DNA of 64,000 nucleotides. Origin: Antilocapra americana. Lineage: Eukaryota; Chordata; Mammalia; Artiodactyla; Antilocapridae. The translations under genes were made by a program, and so were the position numbers. A model generated the notes under the pieces. That model searched no databases and was not told where the DNA came from. It worked only from the letters and a program-made list of their open reading frames with translations. The stretch lies in contig ML660201.1 of assembly GCA_007570785.1 (NCBI GenBank), positions 41,182,863-41,246,862 on the forward strand, read 5' to 3'. Positions 10,434 to 23,218 of this stretch are shown one piece after another. Numbering within the stretch: the stretch's first letter is position 1; each line of letters opens with the position of its first letter.

Positions 10434-10619
10434 CAGACATATCAGTAAATAAGATACTTTGCATTATCTTATGACTGGCTGATCTTTACTGAGACTTTAT
10501 CTCTTGGTGGTGGTGCAAAGAAGAGTGTAAATAGTGTGTAGTCAGACCAGTGTGCAATAAATGCTTATAGAAGAGTTGTTCTTGAACATGCCGTGTCACT
10601 ATATATTAAAAATTAAAGT

Positions 10620-10808
10620 GGTGGCTAGGTGATTATGGTTCAAAACAAAACAGTACAGTGTTTAGAATCTGAAAAACTTGAGTTTAGGTATTTTTTTTCC
10701 ATCTAGTAGATATGTAATGGTTTCCTCATCTGTAAAATAGGGATTGTTGTCGCCAAACCATCGGGTCATCATGAGGATTCAGTTGACAAGCATAGCACCT
10801 GGCATGGG
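10620..10808 (+). repeat. MIR-like SINE
   Basis: The core 'cctcatctgtaaaataggga' and the end 'gcatagcacctggca' are typical of MIR in sense orientation. The copy is diverged. Confidence 0.6.
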
Positions 10809-10898
10809 AGACCTCCCTGTGGACATATGGTTTCCTTCTTGCTCTCTTCCTTCTTAAATTAAAAAAAAAAAAAAAAGACTGAGGTAGAGTTAGGCCAA

Positions 10899-11116
10899 GG
10901 GCTTCCCTGGTGGCTCAGAAGGTAAAGAATCTTCCTGCTAATGAAGAAGCCACAGATTCAGTCCTTGGGTCGAAAAGGTCTCCTGGAGAAGGAAGAGACA
11001 ACACATTTGAGTATTCTTGCCTGAAGAATCCTATGGACAGAAGAGCCTGGTGGGCTACAGTCCATGGGGTTGCAAAAAGTTGGACAGGACTGAGTAACTA
11101 ATGCTTCCACTTTTTC
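10899..11116 (+). mobile_element. Bov-tA SINE with 13-bp target-site duplication
   Basis: The element runs from ggcttccctggtggctcaga to the pyrimidine-rich end cttccactttttc. Both flanks carry the perfect repeat agagttaggccaa (10886-10898 and 11117-11129), so the borders are firm. Confidence 0.95.
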
Positions 11117-11129
11117 AGAGTTAGGCCAA

Positions 11130-13092
11130 ACACTGAAGGAACTTGAGACTTAATATTTAGACCAAGATAAGCAGATCATGAGATTTGATTTGCTTATTTG
11201 AATATATATCTGGTTTTTTTTTTTTTTTTGGTGGTTCTTATTTGTTTTAAAGAAAATCACCAGGGTGGCACCTCTGGGAGACTGAATAGAGATATGCCCC
11301 ATTTCTACTGCTGGGTTATTGCATTGCTTCTCCACTGCATCTAGCCCTCTGCAGTGTAAAAGCTGCTGCCTTTTTGTGGGCACAATTCTACATCTGCAAC
11401 TGATTGAGTTTGCAGATGGGCCTGTACAGAAATAATTAGCCACTTGCCCCTTATTTTGAGGTGCAAGTGGCTCCTCTTGCCAGCAATTACTGAATCATGG
11501 AAAAGAGGAAGCTTTAGGGGAGAGAGCCTGTGGAAATTTAAGTATGAGGGCAATTTTTTTTTTTTTTTGGAGTTGCAACTATCTTTTTCTTTTAAAAAAG
11601 CAATTGTAAGTATGTAAAAATCATCTTAGAACAGACCTACCCATGACTCCATGTACCTATCCCAGAGTAGGATTCTTCAAATACTTCCCATTTTCCTTCT
11701 CCTTAATTTTATTCTAAGGATTTATTTGAATGTGCCATGTGCTTTAATTGCTATATTTGGTTTCACAGTTGGTTCATACTACACATTAGCTAATTATTAG
11801 TAAACTATCTGGCTTTAAGCTCTGATCCATTTTCCTTTGGAAAATGGCAACAGCCTCATGCATTTACTATACTTTTGTGGAGAATTTTGCAGTGATCTGT
11901 AGTGTTGGCACCTTTGAATAAACCAAGATTTGAATCACTAATCCCTATTGTTTCCTCTGACTCAGGACAGCATTCAGTGGTATTAGGGGACCAGAGGAGT
12001 TTGTTAATAAAGAATAGCAGTTGTTGATGGCCGTCTAGAAACATCAGTCCACGAGATTCAGAAATTATGTGGGGAAGCTGCCTTTGACAATAAAAGAAGA
12101 AAACACATTCTAGATTTTAATAGGAAACAAAAGTGTATAAACAAAAGCAGACTGCTTCTTTCAGTATCCAATTTCAGAACAAGACTAGCCTCCTAGGCAA
12201 GTTTAAGGAACTCTGAATCTAATTGGGAAAAGAAGTGGTTGACATTTTCTTAAGTGTCAGACTAGCAGATGAGATTGAATTTTTGACAGTTTGCAGAAGA
12301 CAGACCCCTTTCCATTAGTCAGATAAATCTGGGTCCTGAATCATTATTTTATTTTGTAAATTCTACATGTGATGTAATCAGACCTCTCCCATGCAGACAG
12401 TTACTGCTGAAAAAGATGATGTTAAACTTTGAAGGGAAGAAAATGAATGGCCTGCTTAACCATTTCAGCTCATGTATCCAACCCCAGGGCTTAACTCACA
12501 GGCCTGCAGGTTTGCTATTCATATCTTTTGGTGTTTCTTTTCTCCAAATACATGTAAGATCATCCCATGTTCTTTTACCAGGAACTTGAGGGGCCAAGAA
12601 TATACAGAATCTGTTTCACTTATACTGAAGTTCTTTCTGCTAGAGTTTACCAGGTCCTGTTATTTTTGTGGGTGCTTGTTATATCTTCATCTTCTTAGTT
12701 ATATCTTCACCATTTGATGGGTACTAAGTAAAGACAGCTTGTGGGTAAGGTTTGGTGACTTCACATGTATAGAGTCTTTCAGGGAGATTGCATCATCACA
12801 GGACCTTGCTCTCTCACAGCAGATGCTCCTATCAAATGCAGAAACCACTGATGTATATTCTGCTCATGAGAAGGAAAGTGCAAGGGAAAAGGAACCCTTT
12901 CCACCAGTCTCTGCCTGGATCCCTATTTTAGAGATGCTTTTTGAATTCTCAGACCTCTGAAAAATAATGGCTATTATGAAAGACAAGGGAGGACAGTGTC
13001 CATTTTTCTTGAAGATGATGATGATTGAGGGAGAAATGGGGAGTCACTATTCTTTCTGGATTCACTTTGATAAAAATAGGTTTCCTTTTCAG
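11130..13092. other. Intronic sequence, nothing firmly recognised
   Basis: Contains two T runs (about 11213-11231 and 11552-11567) but no coding exon or assignable repeat. Short open frames (for example 12472-12717 and 12739-12960) lack recognisable protein features. Confidence 0.5.
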
Positions 13093-13282
13093 TGGTTCTG
13101 AAACGTTGGTCTGTAGACTGTTAGATCAAACACACCTGTAGCACTTGTTAAATACAAAAATTATCAAACCTCTCCCTGGACCCAATGAGTTAGCACCTCT
13201 GGTCCTTGGTCCCCAGAATCTGCTTTATCCGGTACCTAGATGACTGTTGTATGTGGTCAAGCTGGAAGTCACACTTTTTTCA
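13093..13282 (+). repeat. MER5-like hAT relic
   Basis: The start 'agtggttctgaaacgttggt' and 'cacttgttaaatac', 'ccccagaatctgctttatcc' follow the MER5A/B order. Terminal inverted repeats are too eroded to set exact ends. Confidence 0.6.
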
Positions 13283-16200
13283 GATAGTTTTTATATTTTA
13301 ATAATTGATTATACTTTTTTGCAGATGTGTGATTAATCACATCACAGTGAGTGATAGGTATAGATTATCCCTTTGGGACCCCTGACAGTGTTTAGTTGTT
13401 GAAATCATTTGGATACTAGTGTCTCAGGGGTTGCTGAATTACGTTCTTGTGGGCCCACCCACCCCTTTGTTCAAATGAAGAATATAACTCACTGTGTCAC
13501 AAAAAATTTGCGAGGAGGGATTTGGCCTTAACCTCATGAAAACTCTTCATTTACAGAGATTCTTTCATGCTTACTTTCCAAAATATTTGAGATAAATTTC
13601 AAACATGCTCAGAATTACTATATAACATTTGTGAAGCTCAGACACAGCACTGTAACTTTAGTCAGAATGACATGTAAGCTTATGTGTCCCTAAAGAAATC
13701 CATCTGAAGTGAAGGGAAGCTGGGACACAGGTAGGTTCCATCTTTGAGGTCCTGCCAGAGTCACTTAGGACTGGGCTCTGGAAGGTTTAGGCTGGGGCAA
13801 GTCTTGCCAAGAATAGATAAAGTACATTGTTTCAAGAGTCAAATGTAAAAATTAATGGGAAAAAAGTCCACTGATTTACAGAATGATCTTTTAATAAGTC
13901 ATTCTGCTCATGTATTTATTTGATGAACTATTACTTTTTATACTTATTGTTTCTAAGATGAAAATAAAAAGTAACTCTTCAAATCTTGCCTTTAATACTT
14001 GTATATAATGGTACTTTTTTTTTTTTTAAAGATAACCTGATGATGGGGAGATACACTTTAATCTGTATTTCACTAAGTTTTTATCTTAACTGACAAAGAA
14101 TTTGATATACTGTTGGGTTATTTTGCAAATTATATTGATAGTGAAATTCATACGTACTGAACTTCGTAATGTGAGTTTTTCTAATCTAGCACAAATACAT
14201 TCTATAGCCACAAGAGGTATTTCTCTGGTGGTTTCTATTTCCAGCACATGTTACTGTGATTTTGAAATGGAACATTTGCTGTAGGGGACAGAACATTTAG
14301 CATGAAGGATACTAACCAATAACAAAATAAATTGTCTGCAAATAATGATGTAGGGTGCTTTGACATAATGTTTCTATTTTTCAGTCTAGCAGTTCATCTC
14401 CTTGTCCTTCCTTTGGATTGTATTTGTTTTGGGGAAAAAGAATTTGTTTATTTAGGAGGTAGATGCAGAAGTCCAAAAATGAGCCATGTCCTAATCCCTC
14501 TTCCCTCCCTGCCCTCCCTCCCCCTGTAGCTCTTACAACAACATGGTGGGGGAACTTTTTGAAATGCTATCTCTTCATAGGAGGAAATGTTCTGCAATGT
14601 GGGTATTTTATCCTATTAAGTCCTTCTTAAATTAAATTAAAGAGCATAGATAGAATATTTTAAGTGGGAAAATAGTTTCTTGAGTACTAGAGTATTGTTT
14701 CCCTCCTAAATGCATACATCTTTTAATCTCAAATTCAGTTTCTTCTATTACTTCATTTTTTAACTCAAAAGAAATAAATTTTATTTCCTCCGTGGGTTTC
14801 AGATGTTTAGCTCATAAAATTAAATAATCTCTTAAAAAAGCAAAAGACCCAAATTTAGAGTTGAAAACAAGCACTATAAATAAAATAATTTTTTTAAAAA
14901 TAAAAAGCCTCTTAAACTCCCAGGAAGACAGTTAAAATTGAAAGAAAAAAAAATTAGACATCAACTTGAAGTAATTTAAATGACACAGTTTTATGGCTGT
15001 CTTAGAATGACCTTGAGAAAATATTTCCCCAAACAAATTCTCTCTTAAATAATTCTTTTAGACAGTGTCTTGAAGAACAAACTCTCTTGAAGGGAATTGT
15101 TTTCTTTGATGCTATTTTCCTGCAAATTCCAGAGGACAGAATCTTTGGTTTTAACTCAAGATAATGAAAGTAATTTTCCTTTGAGAAACAGGTTTTAGGC
15201 CAAATTGTAAAGCCTGTCTGCAGGTGAGATTTACTTTAATCCTTTGAGTACTTAAGAAGCATTCCTGAGACAGTGGCCAAAAAAGTGACAAGATTAGCAC
15301 TTTGTTTATTGACAGTGTGTAGACAAGAAAAGACTTTTATCCTAAAGAGTTTAATGATTTTTTTCAGTGAACTTAATGGCAATTTTTAATTACTCAAATA
15401 TACGTTATTCATATCATCAAAGATTAGATGATACACTTAAAATTTAAAGTTAGTTGCAGTTGAATTGCAGCCTGGAATTAAGTAGCAATAAAATAGACAT
15501 AAAAGGCAGGTGGTATCTTGCTAACTAAATTTCAGGTTTAGAATAGAGTGAAAAATGAATGTGCCGATATTAAAAGAAAATACATAAATAAAAATCTGCA
15601 GGTCAGTTGTATCTTTCTCAGAATCAGAATCATCTATGTGATTCTGAGATTTTAAAGATTTTACAAGTTGTTTTTTTTCTATTTGCTCATTTCATTTTTA
15701 ATTTCTCTTTTCCTTGTGTGTTTCGTATTCCAATTAGCAAATTATTTTTTTCTGATATCTAATACTATTAGAATAAATAAAGAATTCCATGAAAATTAAA
15801 GGTATATGCATTACTGGAACTTGATACAAAATTTATATAGTGTGTTTAGCTATGACTTACAGATAAAAACAGTGTCGTATAAATTTTAAAATTATTTCCT
15901 GTTCAATGTCTGTGCAAAAGTACTTTTATTGCATATATTGATTCCCTTATATATTTTTTGCTTTTTCTTTTGGGGAGTATCAAATACAAAAAAATGCATT
16001 ATTTTACTTTCTAAATTAGATGGATTTTCAGTTTTTTATGTGGAAAACAAAAGTAAAATCTTCCATTAAGACATTCAGCAGAAATGAATTTGCATGGTAT
16101 TAGGAAACTTTCCTATTTAGGAGGCTCCAGAGCACTTAACAACCCTGTCATCCTCTCAAATAAGTTTAGCCATAGTTAGCAAACCATGAAAATGTAGCGT

Positions 16201-16752
16201 ACAACAATCGTTTATTAATAGTTTTGCATCGTGAGTATTTCTAGGAGCTCTTTTAGATCCTGCCTGTCATTTTCGCATTGGACATTTTCAGGATGCTTCA
16301 TCTTAGAACAATTTGGGGATGTTTTAAATTTGCTGCCTATTTATTTTATGTCTAAAGGAAAATTGTACAGAATTCCATACGATTTGGGAACATGCTGTCT
16401 TGGTTAGTTTGGATCACATTTTAAAATTAGTTTTAAGAGAAAGGAAATCATATAAATGCTCTGGAATTCAGATAAGCACTAAGCATGGGAAGCAGACACT
16501 TGTATTTTAGAGAGCTTATCCATTGGGTCAGACTGTTGATGATAAAGGAACATTCTAGACTTTTCAATTTTGATTATGTGCTTTACAGAACTATTTTCTC
16601 TTCTGCTTTCCCCCTGTCCATTTGAATTTCGATTCTGGGAGAACTTGCTGACTGCAGTGTCTCATATATTCCACAGGGTGTCATGATGTGGTTATTTGTT
16701 CTCAGAAACACTGATGTGGGAGGTAATTTGAGCCAAGGCTTATCTTGCTTTT
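13283..16752. other. Repeat-poor AT-rich intronic block
   Basis: About 3.5 kb without recognisable recent repeats or exons. A- and T-rich runs occur near 14011-14028 and 14880-14960. Function, if any, cannot be read from sequence alone. Confidence 0.5.
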
Positions 16753-16767
16753 AAAAGGACTGGTTCA

Positions 16768-18103
16768 GTTTGCATTCCCACCAACAGTGTAAGAGGGTTC
16801 CCTTTTCTCCACATCCTCTCCAGCATTTATTGCTTGTAGATTTTTGGATGGCAGCCATTCTGACTGGTGTAAAGTGGTACCTCATTGTGGTTTTGATTTG
16901 CATTTCTCTGATAATGAGTGATGTTGAGCATCTTTTCATGTGTTTGTTAGCCATTTTTATGTCTTCTTTGGAGAAATGTCTGTTGAGTTCTTTGGCCCAC
17001 TTTTTGATTGGGTCGTTTATTTTTCTCGAATGGAGCTGCAGGAGTTGTTTGTATATTTTTGAGATTAATTGTTTGTCCGTTGCTTCATTGGCTATTATTT
17101 TCTCCCATTCTGAAGGTTGTCTTTTCACCTTGCTTATAGTTTCCTTTGTTGTGCAGAAGCTTTTAATTTTAATTAGGTCCCATTTGTTTATTCGTGCTTT
17201 TATTTCTGATAATCTGGGAGGTGGGTCATAGAGGATCCCGCTTTGGTTTGTGTCGGAGAGTGTTTTGCCTATGTTATCCTCTAGGAGTTTTATAGTTTCT
17301 GGTCTTATGATTAGATCTTTGATCCATTTTGAGTTTATCTTTGTGTATGGTGTTAGAAAGTGTTCTAGTTTCATTCTTTTACAAGTGGCTGTCCAGTTTT
17401 CCCAGCACCACTTGTTAAAGAGGTTGTCTTTTCTCTTATGGAAAACAGTGTGGAGATTCCTTAAAAAACTGCAAATAGACCTGCCATTTGACCCAGCAAT
17501 CCCACTGCTGGGCATATACACTGAGGAAACCAGAATTGAAAGAGACACGTGTATCCCAATGTTCATCGCTGCATTGTTTACAATAGCCAGGACATGGAAG
17601 CAACCTAGATGCCCATCAACTGACAAATGGATAAGAAAGCTGTGGTACATATACACAATGGAATATTACTCAGCATTAAAAAAAAATTCGTTTGAATCAG
17701 TTCTACTCAGGTGGACGAAACTGGAGCCTATTATCCAGAGTGAAGTAAGCCAGAAGGAAAAACAACAATACAGTATACTAATGCATATATATGGAATTTA
17801 GAAAGATGGTAACGAGAACCCAGCATGCGAGACAGCAAAAGGAACGCAGAGGTATAGAACAGACTCGTGGACTCTGTGGATGAGGGCAGGGGTGGGATGA
17901 TTTGGGAGAAGGGCATTGAAACATGTTAATTACCATATGTGAAATCAATCGCCAGCCCAGGATTGTTGCTCGGGGCTGGTGCACCGAGATTTCCTGGGGG
18001 GAGGGAGTCGGGAGGGAGGAGGGAGGGAGGTTCTAGAGGGGGAACATATGTACACCCATGGGGATATCATGTCATTGTATGGCAAAACCAATAAAAAAAA
18101 AAG
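16768..18103 (+). mobile_element. Twin-primed (5'-inverted) young L1
   Basis: The right half (about 17435-18103) is plus-strand L1: ORF2 C-terminus (CRSP-type text [14 protein letters not shown]), 3' UTR and A-tail. The left half (16768-17434) is the adjacent upstream ORF2 part in inverted orientation. Both are flanked by one perfect 15-bp duplication, aaaaggactggttca, at 16753-16767 and 18104-18118. The insertion site reads TTTT/AA on the nicked strand, the classic L1 endonuclease preference. About a dozen bases are missing at the inversion point relative to the uninterrupted L1 at 4.37-4.40 kb. Open frames are long in both halves, so the copy is young. Confidence 0.95.
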
Positions 18104-18132
18104 AAAAGGACTGGTTCATTTTGGTTATAGTC

Positions 18133-18200
18133 AAGGAATATTTATTAAATATATACTGTGTGCCAGCCCCATTATAGGAAATGTAGGTATTAGTGGTATC
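18133..18200 (-). repeat. L2-like fragment
   Basis: The phrase 'ggaatatttattaaatatat' followed by 'ctgtgtgccagcccc' resembles the reversed L2 end. It is very short. Confidence 0.4.
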
Positions 18201-18474
18201 ATGCTAGTCCTTTTTTTCACTTTGCGTTAGGCATTTTTGCTGAGGGAATATTTACCAACACAGGGAGTTTCTTTGACCTTTTTTGCCATGTAATTCCATG
18301 CCATTTGAGAGTAAATCTCAAATGAAGTCAGATTTGGAAAGTACTCAACGCTCCAGTTAGACTCTGATTCCTTCCCCTCTACCATCTGGTGGGAGTAGGT
18401 CCCTAGTTGTGCTGGTATAGAAAGGGGAGTGAGAGTTCCTGTTCTAAAATGCTCTTCCATAGCTCTGTGGACTC

Positions 18475-18615
18475 TGCATCAGGGCAGGGGCCTCTGGAGT
18501 CAGAAAACCTGAGTGTGAATCTTCCTTTCACCACTAGCTGTTTGGATCACTTTAAACAAAGTTACTTTAATTCTTTTCATTTAATGTCAGCGATGGGACT
18601 TTGAAGAGCAAGTGA
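18475..18615 (+). repeat. MIR-like SINE
   Basis: The order 'gcctctggagtcagaaaacc', 'tgagtgtgaatcttcctttc', 'accactagctgtttggatca' fits MIR in sense orientation. Confidence 0.6.
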
Positions 18616-18639
18616 AACAATCCATTTTTAAAAAAGTAT

Positions 18640-20163
18640 TTAGTGGCTTCCAGTTCTGGGATAAGATGGCATAAGCTCACTTACCCCTGCTTATTCTCTC
18701 TAAATACAACTTAATTTAGATTGTCTGGAAGTGATTCAACAGACAATCATAGAAGGACTCTGAAAGGTAGAAAAGGAGGAGAAAGACTGGCTATGGGCCT
18801 CAGGAATTGAAATATACCTCAGTGAGTTCCCTGGGTTTTCTTGTTATTCCTTATATATCCCTGAATGGGGCTGGAGAGCCTTGCAATTCTGAACTGCCAA
18901 CAGAAATAGATGAGAGAAGAAAGGGGAGAAGGAAAAGAGAGACAGAGACACAGGTGAAGAGGAATGAGAGTGGGAGGAAGAGAAGAAGGGAGTGTCTGCT
19001 TTCTCTTTGGGAAAGGGGATGCTCAGCTGGGACTTAGCAGTGGTCCAGTCTGCCCACAAAACATTGCTTTCAGAGCTCTGATGAGCCAGTCCATCCTCTA
19101 TCTCACTCCTGCCAGCAGTGGCAGGCCCACGTGGGCCATAGCAGCTCTATCAGCAGAACTCGGGCAGGCTAACCCATGCTCAGCTCCAAATCTCTAGCAT
19201 CAAGCTGCTCTGCCCCTAGCAGTGAAGTTGGCAAGTCAGGAAGACAAGCCAGATCCTACATGCTAAACTGGCTTAGGGTGACTGCCTGCTAAAATTGAAG
19301 ATACAAATAGGAAAACTAAATAAAACAAATATTTTAAGATATATTCAAAATATCCAGGATACAATAAAAAATTTCTCATTATACCAAGAACCAGGAAAAA
19401 AGAATTGCATCATGAGAGAAGAGAAATAATGCCAACATCAAGATGAATCAAATATTGAAATTATGTGATAGAAATTTTAAAACAGTTACCATTAAAACTG
19501 AATGAACAAGTACTGAATCCTTTCAGTGAGGTTGTCTACCTTTTGAAAGCCTCACTGAAAGAATTCATTAGTAGAATAGAAACACCAGAAGATAGTAGTG
19601 AAATTGAGGGCAGATCAGTTGAACTTAGTCTGAATAATATAGAGACTGTAGACTGGAAAATAAATGAACACAGCTAAGGGAACTCTGGTGCAAAGCAAAT
19701 ATGTTAACATATTGCTGGAGTACCAGTAAGAGAGAAGAAAGAATAGAGACCTTAAAAGGTATTTGAAGAAGTGGTAGCTGAAATTTCCCAAATTTGGTAG
19801 AAGATATAAACCTACAGATTCAGAAAGATGAGTGAATCCAAAATAGTATAAACCCAAAGAAATATGTACCAAGACACATCATAATCAAACCTCTAAATAC
19901 TAAACACAAAGGAAAAAAAATTCTTAGAGCAACCAGAGAGAAATCATTGAACATTTATAGGAAAACAAATACCAGTTAAAATGACGGTAGATTTCTCATC
20001 TCAAACCTTGGAATCCAGGAAGACTTGGCACATTTTTCAAGTGCAGAAAGGAAATAATTCAGCCACAAATTCTCTATCTGATGAAGCTATCCCTCAGAAT
20101 GAATATGGAAATAAAGACATTTTCACGTAAAGGAAACCAAGATTATTTGTCACTAGCACATAT
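18640..20163 (+). mobile_element. Ancient L1M, 5' part (5' UTR and ORF1-like region)
   Basis: Begins near 'cttccagttctgggataaga', which resembles the start of old L1/HAL1-type elements, and passes through an ORF1-like region (open piece at 19465-19677) into sequence such as 'cttagagcaaccagagagaa'. It is interrupted at 20163/24053 by a later minus-strand L1 with a 12-bp duplication and continues at 24065-28140. Coding capacity is destroyed. Confidence 0.75.
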
Positions 20164-20663
20164 TCTTTTTTTTAATTGAAGCATAGTTGATTTACAGTGT
20201 TGTGTTAATTACTGCTATATAGCAAAGTGATTCGGTTATACATATACAGTCTTTTTTAGAAGTATTTTTCCTTTGTGGTTTATCATAGAATATTGAATAT
20301 AGTTCTGTTTTATACAGTAGGACCTTGTTGTTCATCTAGTTGATGTAATAATAGTTTGCGTCTGCTAACCCCAGCCTCCATTCCTCATTCCATTCCTCTC
20401 CTGAACCCCCCTCCTAACCCCCCACTTGACAACCACCAGCCTGTTCTCTGTGTCTCTGAGTCTATTTCTGTTTCATAGATATGTTCATTTGTGTTGTATT
20501 TTACATTCCACATTTAGGTGATACCATATGGTATTTGTCATTCTCTTTCTGACTTATTTCACCTAGTATGCAATTTCTAGTTCCATCTGTGTTACTGCTA
20601 GTGACAGTATTTCATTGCTTTTTTATGGCTGAGTAGTATTCCATTGTATATGTATATACACAT
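20164..20663 (-). mobile_element. Older artiodactyl L1, 3' UTR segment
   Basis: Minus-strand L1 3' end with a T-rich start and phrases such as 'gactatatttctgttt-like' UTR and 'gctgagtagtattccattgt'. The repeat actagcacatat at 20152-20163 recurs at 24053-24064 and marks the borders of the whole insertion. The element is itself interrupted near 20663 and resumes near 23826. Confidence 0.8.
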
Positions 20664-20724
20664 TTTTAATAGTATGATTCTATTAATACTTGTTTTGTTT
20701 TCAAAAAGCAATAGTCATATACTT

Positions 20725-20850
20725 AAAAAACTTTTTTTTTTGCTATCATGTGCAGCATGTGGGATCTCAGTTATACAACCAGGGATCAAACTCTCTTCCC
20801 CTGCATTGAAAGCTCAGAGTCTTAACTGTTGGATCAGCAGGGAAGTCTTG
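20725..20850 (-). mobile_element. CHR-type tRNA-derived SINE
   Basis: The phrases 'gcagcatgtgggatctcagt', 'accagggatcaaactctctt' and 'ggatcagcagggaagtctt' are the reverse complement of a cetartiodactyl CHR SINE. Flanks repeat gtcatatactt / gtcatatgctt (20714-20724 and 20851-20861, one mismatch). Confidence 0.85.
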
Positions 20851-21032
20851 GTCATATGCTTTTATGTGCATGGGAAATTTCTGGAAGGATATTTAAGAAA
20901 CAGTTAATGGAGGTTATATCTAAGAAGGAGAACAAAGAGTGATGATGGGAGGTTGAGAAATTACTATACAGTTTCTTATCTTCCTTACAGTTTAACTGTG
21001 ACTGTCCTACCATTAGCATTATTCTTTTTATG

Positions 21033-21238
21033 TTTTTTAGTCACTAAGTTGCATCTGACTCTTTTGCTACTCCATGGACTAGCCTGCCAGGTTCCTCTGT
21101 CCATGAAATATTCCAGGCAAGAACACTGGAGTTGGTTGCTGGTTCCTTCTCCAAGGGATCTTCCCAATCCAGGGACTGAACCTGTGTCTCCTGCATTGGC
21201 AGGCAGGTTCTTTACCACTGTGTCACCTGAGGAGCCCC
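21033..21238 (-). mobile_element. Bov-tA SINE
   Basis: Minus-strand Bov-tA from 'agtcactaagttgcatctga' to 'accactgtgtcacctgagga'. Flanks attctttttatg / attgtttttatg (21021-21032 and 21239-21250) are an 11/12 target-site duplication. Confidence 0.92.
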
Positions 21239-21240
21239 AT

Positions 21241-21548
21241 TGTTTTTATGAAACCTTATTAAAGATATGATGTTGGCTATTGGTTTAATATTTACTAAGA
21301 GATTTTCTTAAAATCTAGTTGTTGTTTTAATCAGGTGTAGGTGTTAGATTTTTATCATCCATTGAGATAAGGTTTTGTCTTACATGACCTAAATGTATGA
21401 TTTGTTATTTCAAACATTTTCTATTATTAAAATATTCTAGCATTTCTAGGATAAAATCTATCTGATCATATTAAAAATTACTTGTTTCATTGAAAATAAC
21501 TTGCTGATATTTCTGGGGGGAATTCTGGCATTTGATTTCTTATGTGGG
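21241..21548 (-). repeat. Ancient L1 RT-region fragment
   Basis: The text 'tagcatttctaggataaaat' with 'ctatctgatcat' is a diverged, reversed L1 reverse-transcriptase segment. Orientation is clearer than family. Confidence 0.5.
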
Positions 21549-21559
21549 TTTATATATAT

Positions 21560-22933
21560 ATGTATATATATATATTTAATTAATTTATTTTTTATTGAAG
21601 GATAATTGCTTTATAGAATTTTGTTGTTTTCTATTAAACCTCAACATGAATCATCCAAAAGTGTACATATATCCCCTCCCTTTTGAACCTCCCTCCCACC
21701 TCCCTCCCCATCCCACTCCTCTAGATTGATACAGAGCTCCTATTTGAGTTTTCCGAGATATACAGCAAATTTCCATTGGCTATCAATTTTACATATGGTA
21801 ATATAAGTTTTCATGTTACTCTTTCCATTCTACTCACCCTCTCCTCCCTTCTGCCCATGTCTATCAGTCTCTTCTCTGTATCTGTTTCCCCATTGTTGCC
21901 CTGTAAATAAATTCTTCAGTACCATTTTTCTGGATTCCCATATATATGTTAGAATATGGTATTTATTTTTCTCTTTCTGACTCACTTCACTGTGTATAAT
22001 AGGTTCTGGGTTCATCCACCTCATTAAAACTGACTCAAATGTGTTCCCTTTTATGGCTGAGTAGTATTCCATTGTGTATATGTACCAGAACTTCTTTATC
22101 CATTCATCTGTCGATGGACACCTAGGTTGCTTCCATGTGCTAGTTATTTAAATAGTGCTGCAATGAGCAATGGGGTACATTTGTCTTTTTCAGTTTTGGC
22201 TTACTCAGGATATATGCCTGGGAGTGGGATTGCTGGGTCATATGGTGGTTTTATTTCTAGTTTTTAAGGAATCTTCATACCATCTTCCATAGTAGCTGTA
22301 TCAATTTACATTCCCACCAACAGTGCAAGAGTGTTCCCTTTTCTCCATATCCTTGCCAGCATTTATTGTTTGTAGACTTTTTGATGAGGGCCATTCTGAC
22401 TGGTGTGAGGTGATATCTCATTATAGTTTTAATTTGCATTTCTCTAATAGTGAGCGATGTTGAGCATCTTTTCATGTGTTTGTTAGCCATTTGTATGTCT
22501 CCTTTGGAGAAATGTCTGTTTAGGTCTTTTTCCCACTTTTTGATTGGGTTGTTTGTTTTCCTGGTATTGAGTTGTATGAGCTGCTTGTATATTTTGGAAA
22601 TTATTACTTTGTCAGTTGTTTCATTTGCTATTATTTTCTCCCATTCTGAGGATTGTCTTTTCACCTTGCTTGTAGTTTCATTTGATGTGCAAAAGCTGTT
22701 AAATTTAATCAGGTCCCATTTGTTGACTTTTGTTTTTATTTTCATTACTCTAGGAGATGGGTCATAGAGGATCATGCTTTGATATGTTCAGTGTTCTGTC
22801 TATGTTTTCCTCTAAGAGTTTTATAGTTTCTGGCCTTACATTTAGGTCTTTAACCCATTTTGAGTTTATCTTTGTGTATGGTGTTTGGAAGTGTTCTAAT
22901 TTCATTCTCTTATATGTAGCTATCCAGTTTTCC
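21560..22933 (-). mobile_element. Bovid L1, 3' UTR and ORF2 C-terminus (first segment)
   Basis: Minus-strand L1. ORF2 pieces are readable on the complement of 22275-22775 (for example [20 protein letters not shown]) and of 21830-22072 (MEYYSAIKGNTFESVLMRW). It is clearly more diverged than the L1s at 3.7-5.2 and 16.8-18.1 kb. A Bov-A2 dimer interrupts it at 22934 and it resumes at 23216. Confidence 0.9.
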
Positions 22934-23215
22934 TCAGAGAAGTCAACAGCACCCCACTCCAGTACTCTTGCCTGGAAAATCCCATGGATGGAGGAGCCTG
23001 GTGGGCTGCAGTCCATGGGGTCTTGAAGAGTTGGACACGACTGAGAGACTTCACTTTCACTTTTCACTTTCATATATTAGAGAAGGAAATGGCAACCCAC
23101 TGCAGTGTTCTTGCCTGGAGAATCCCTGGGATGGGGGAGCCTGGTGGGCTGCTGATTCTGAGGTCACACAGAGTCGGACATGACTGAAGCAACTTAGCAG
23201 CAGCAGCAGCAGCAG
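22934..23215 (+). mobile_element. Bov-A2 dimeric SINE with (AGC)n tail
   Basis: Two related monomers, about 22944-23060 and 23083-23195, each carrying the 'ggagcctggtgggct' block, are joined by a pyrimidine-rich linker and end in (AGC)7. The repeat cagttttcc at 22925-22933 and 23216-23224 is the target-site duplication. Confidence 0.93.
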
Positions 23216-23218
23216 CAG
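23196..23218. repeat. (AGC)n microsatellite
   Basis: About seven AGC units at the tail of the Bov-A2 dimer. This is the usual 3' end of Bov-A2 and a common polymorphic marker type. Confidence 0.95.

Noticed and set aside
16751..17801. Long open frames on both strands as a bidirectional gene pair
   Set aside because: They are the two halves of one twin-primed L1; the plus-strand frame even crosses the inversion joint and is chimeric.
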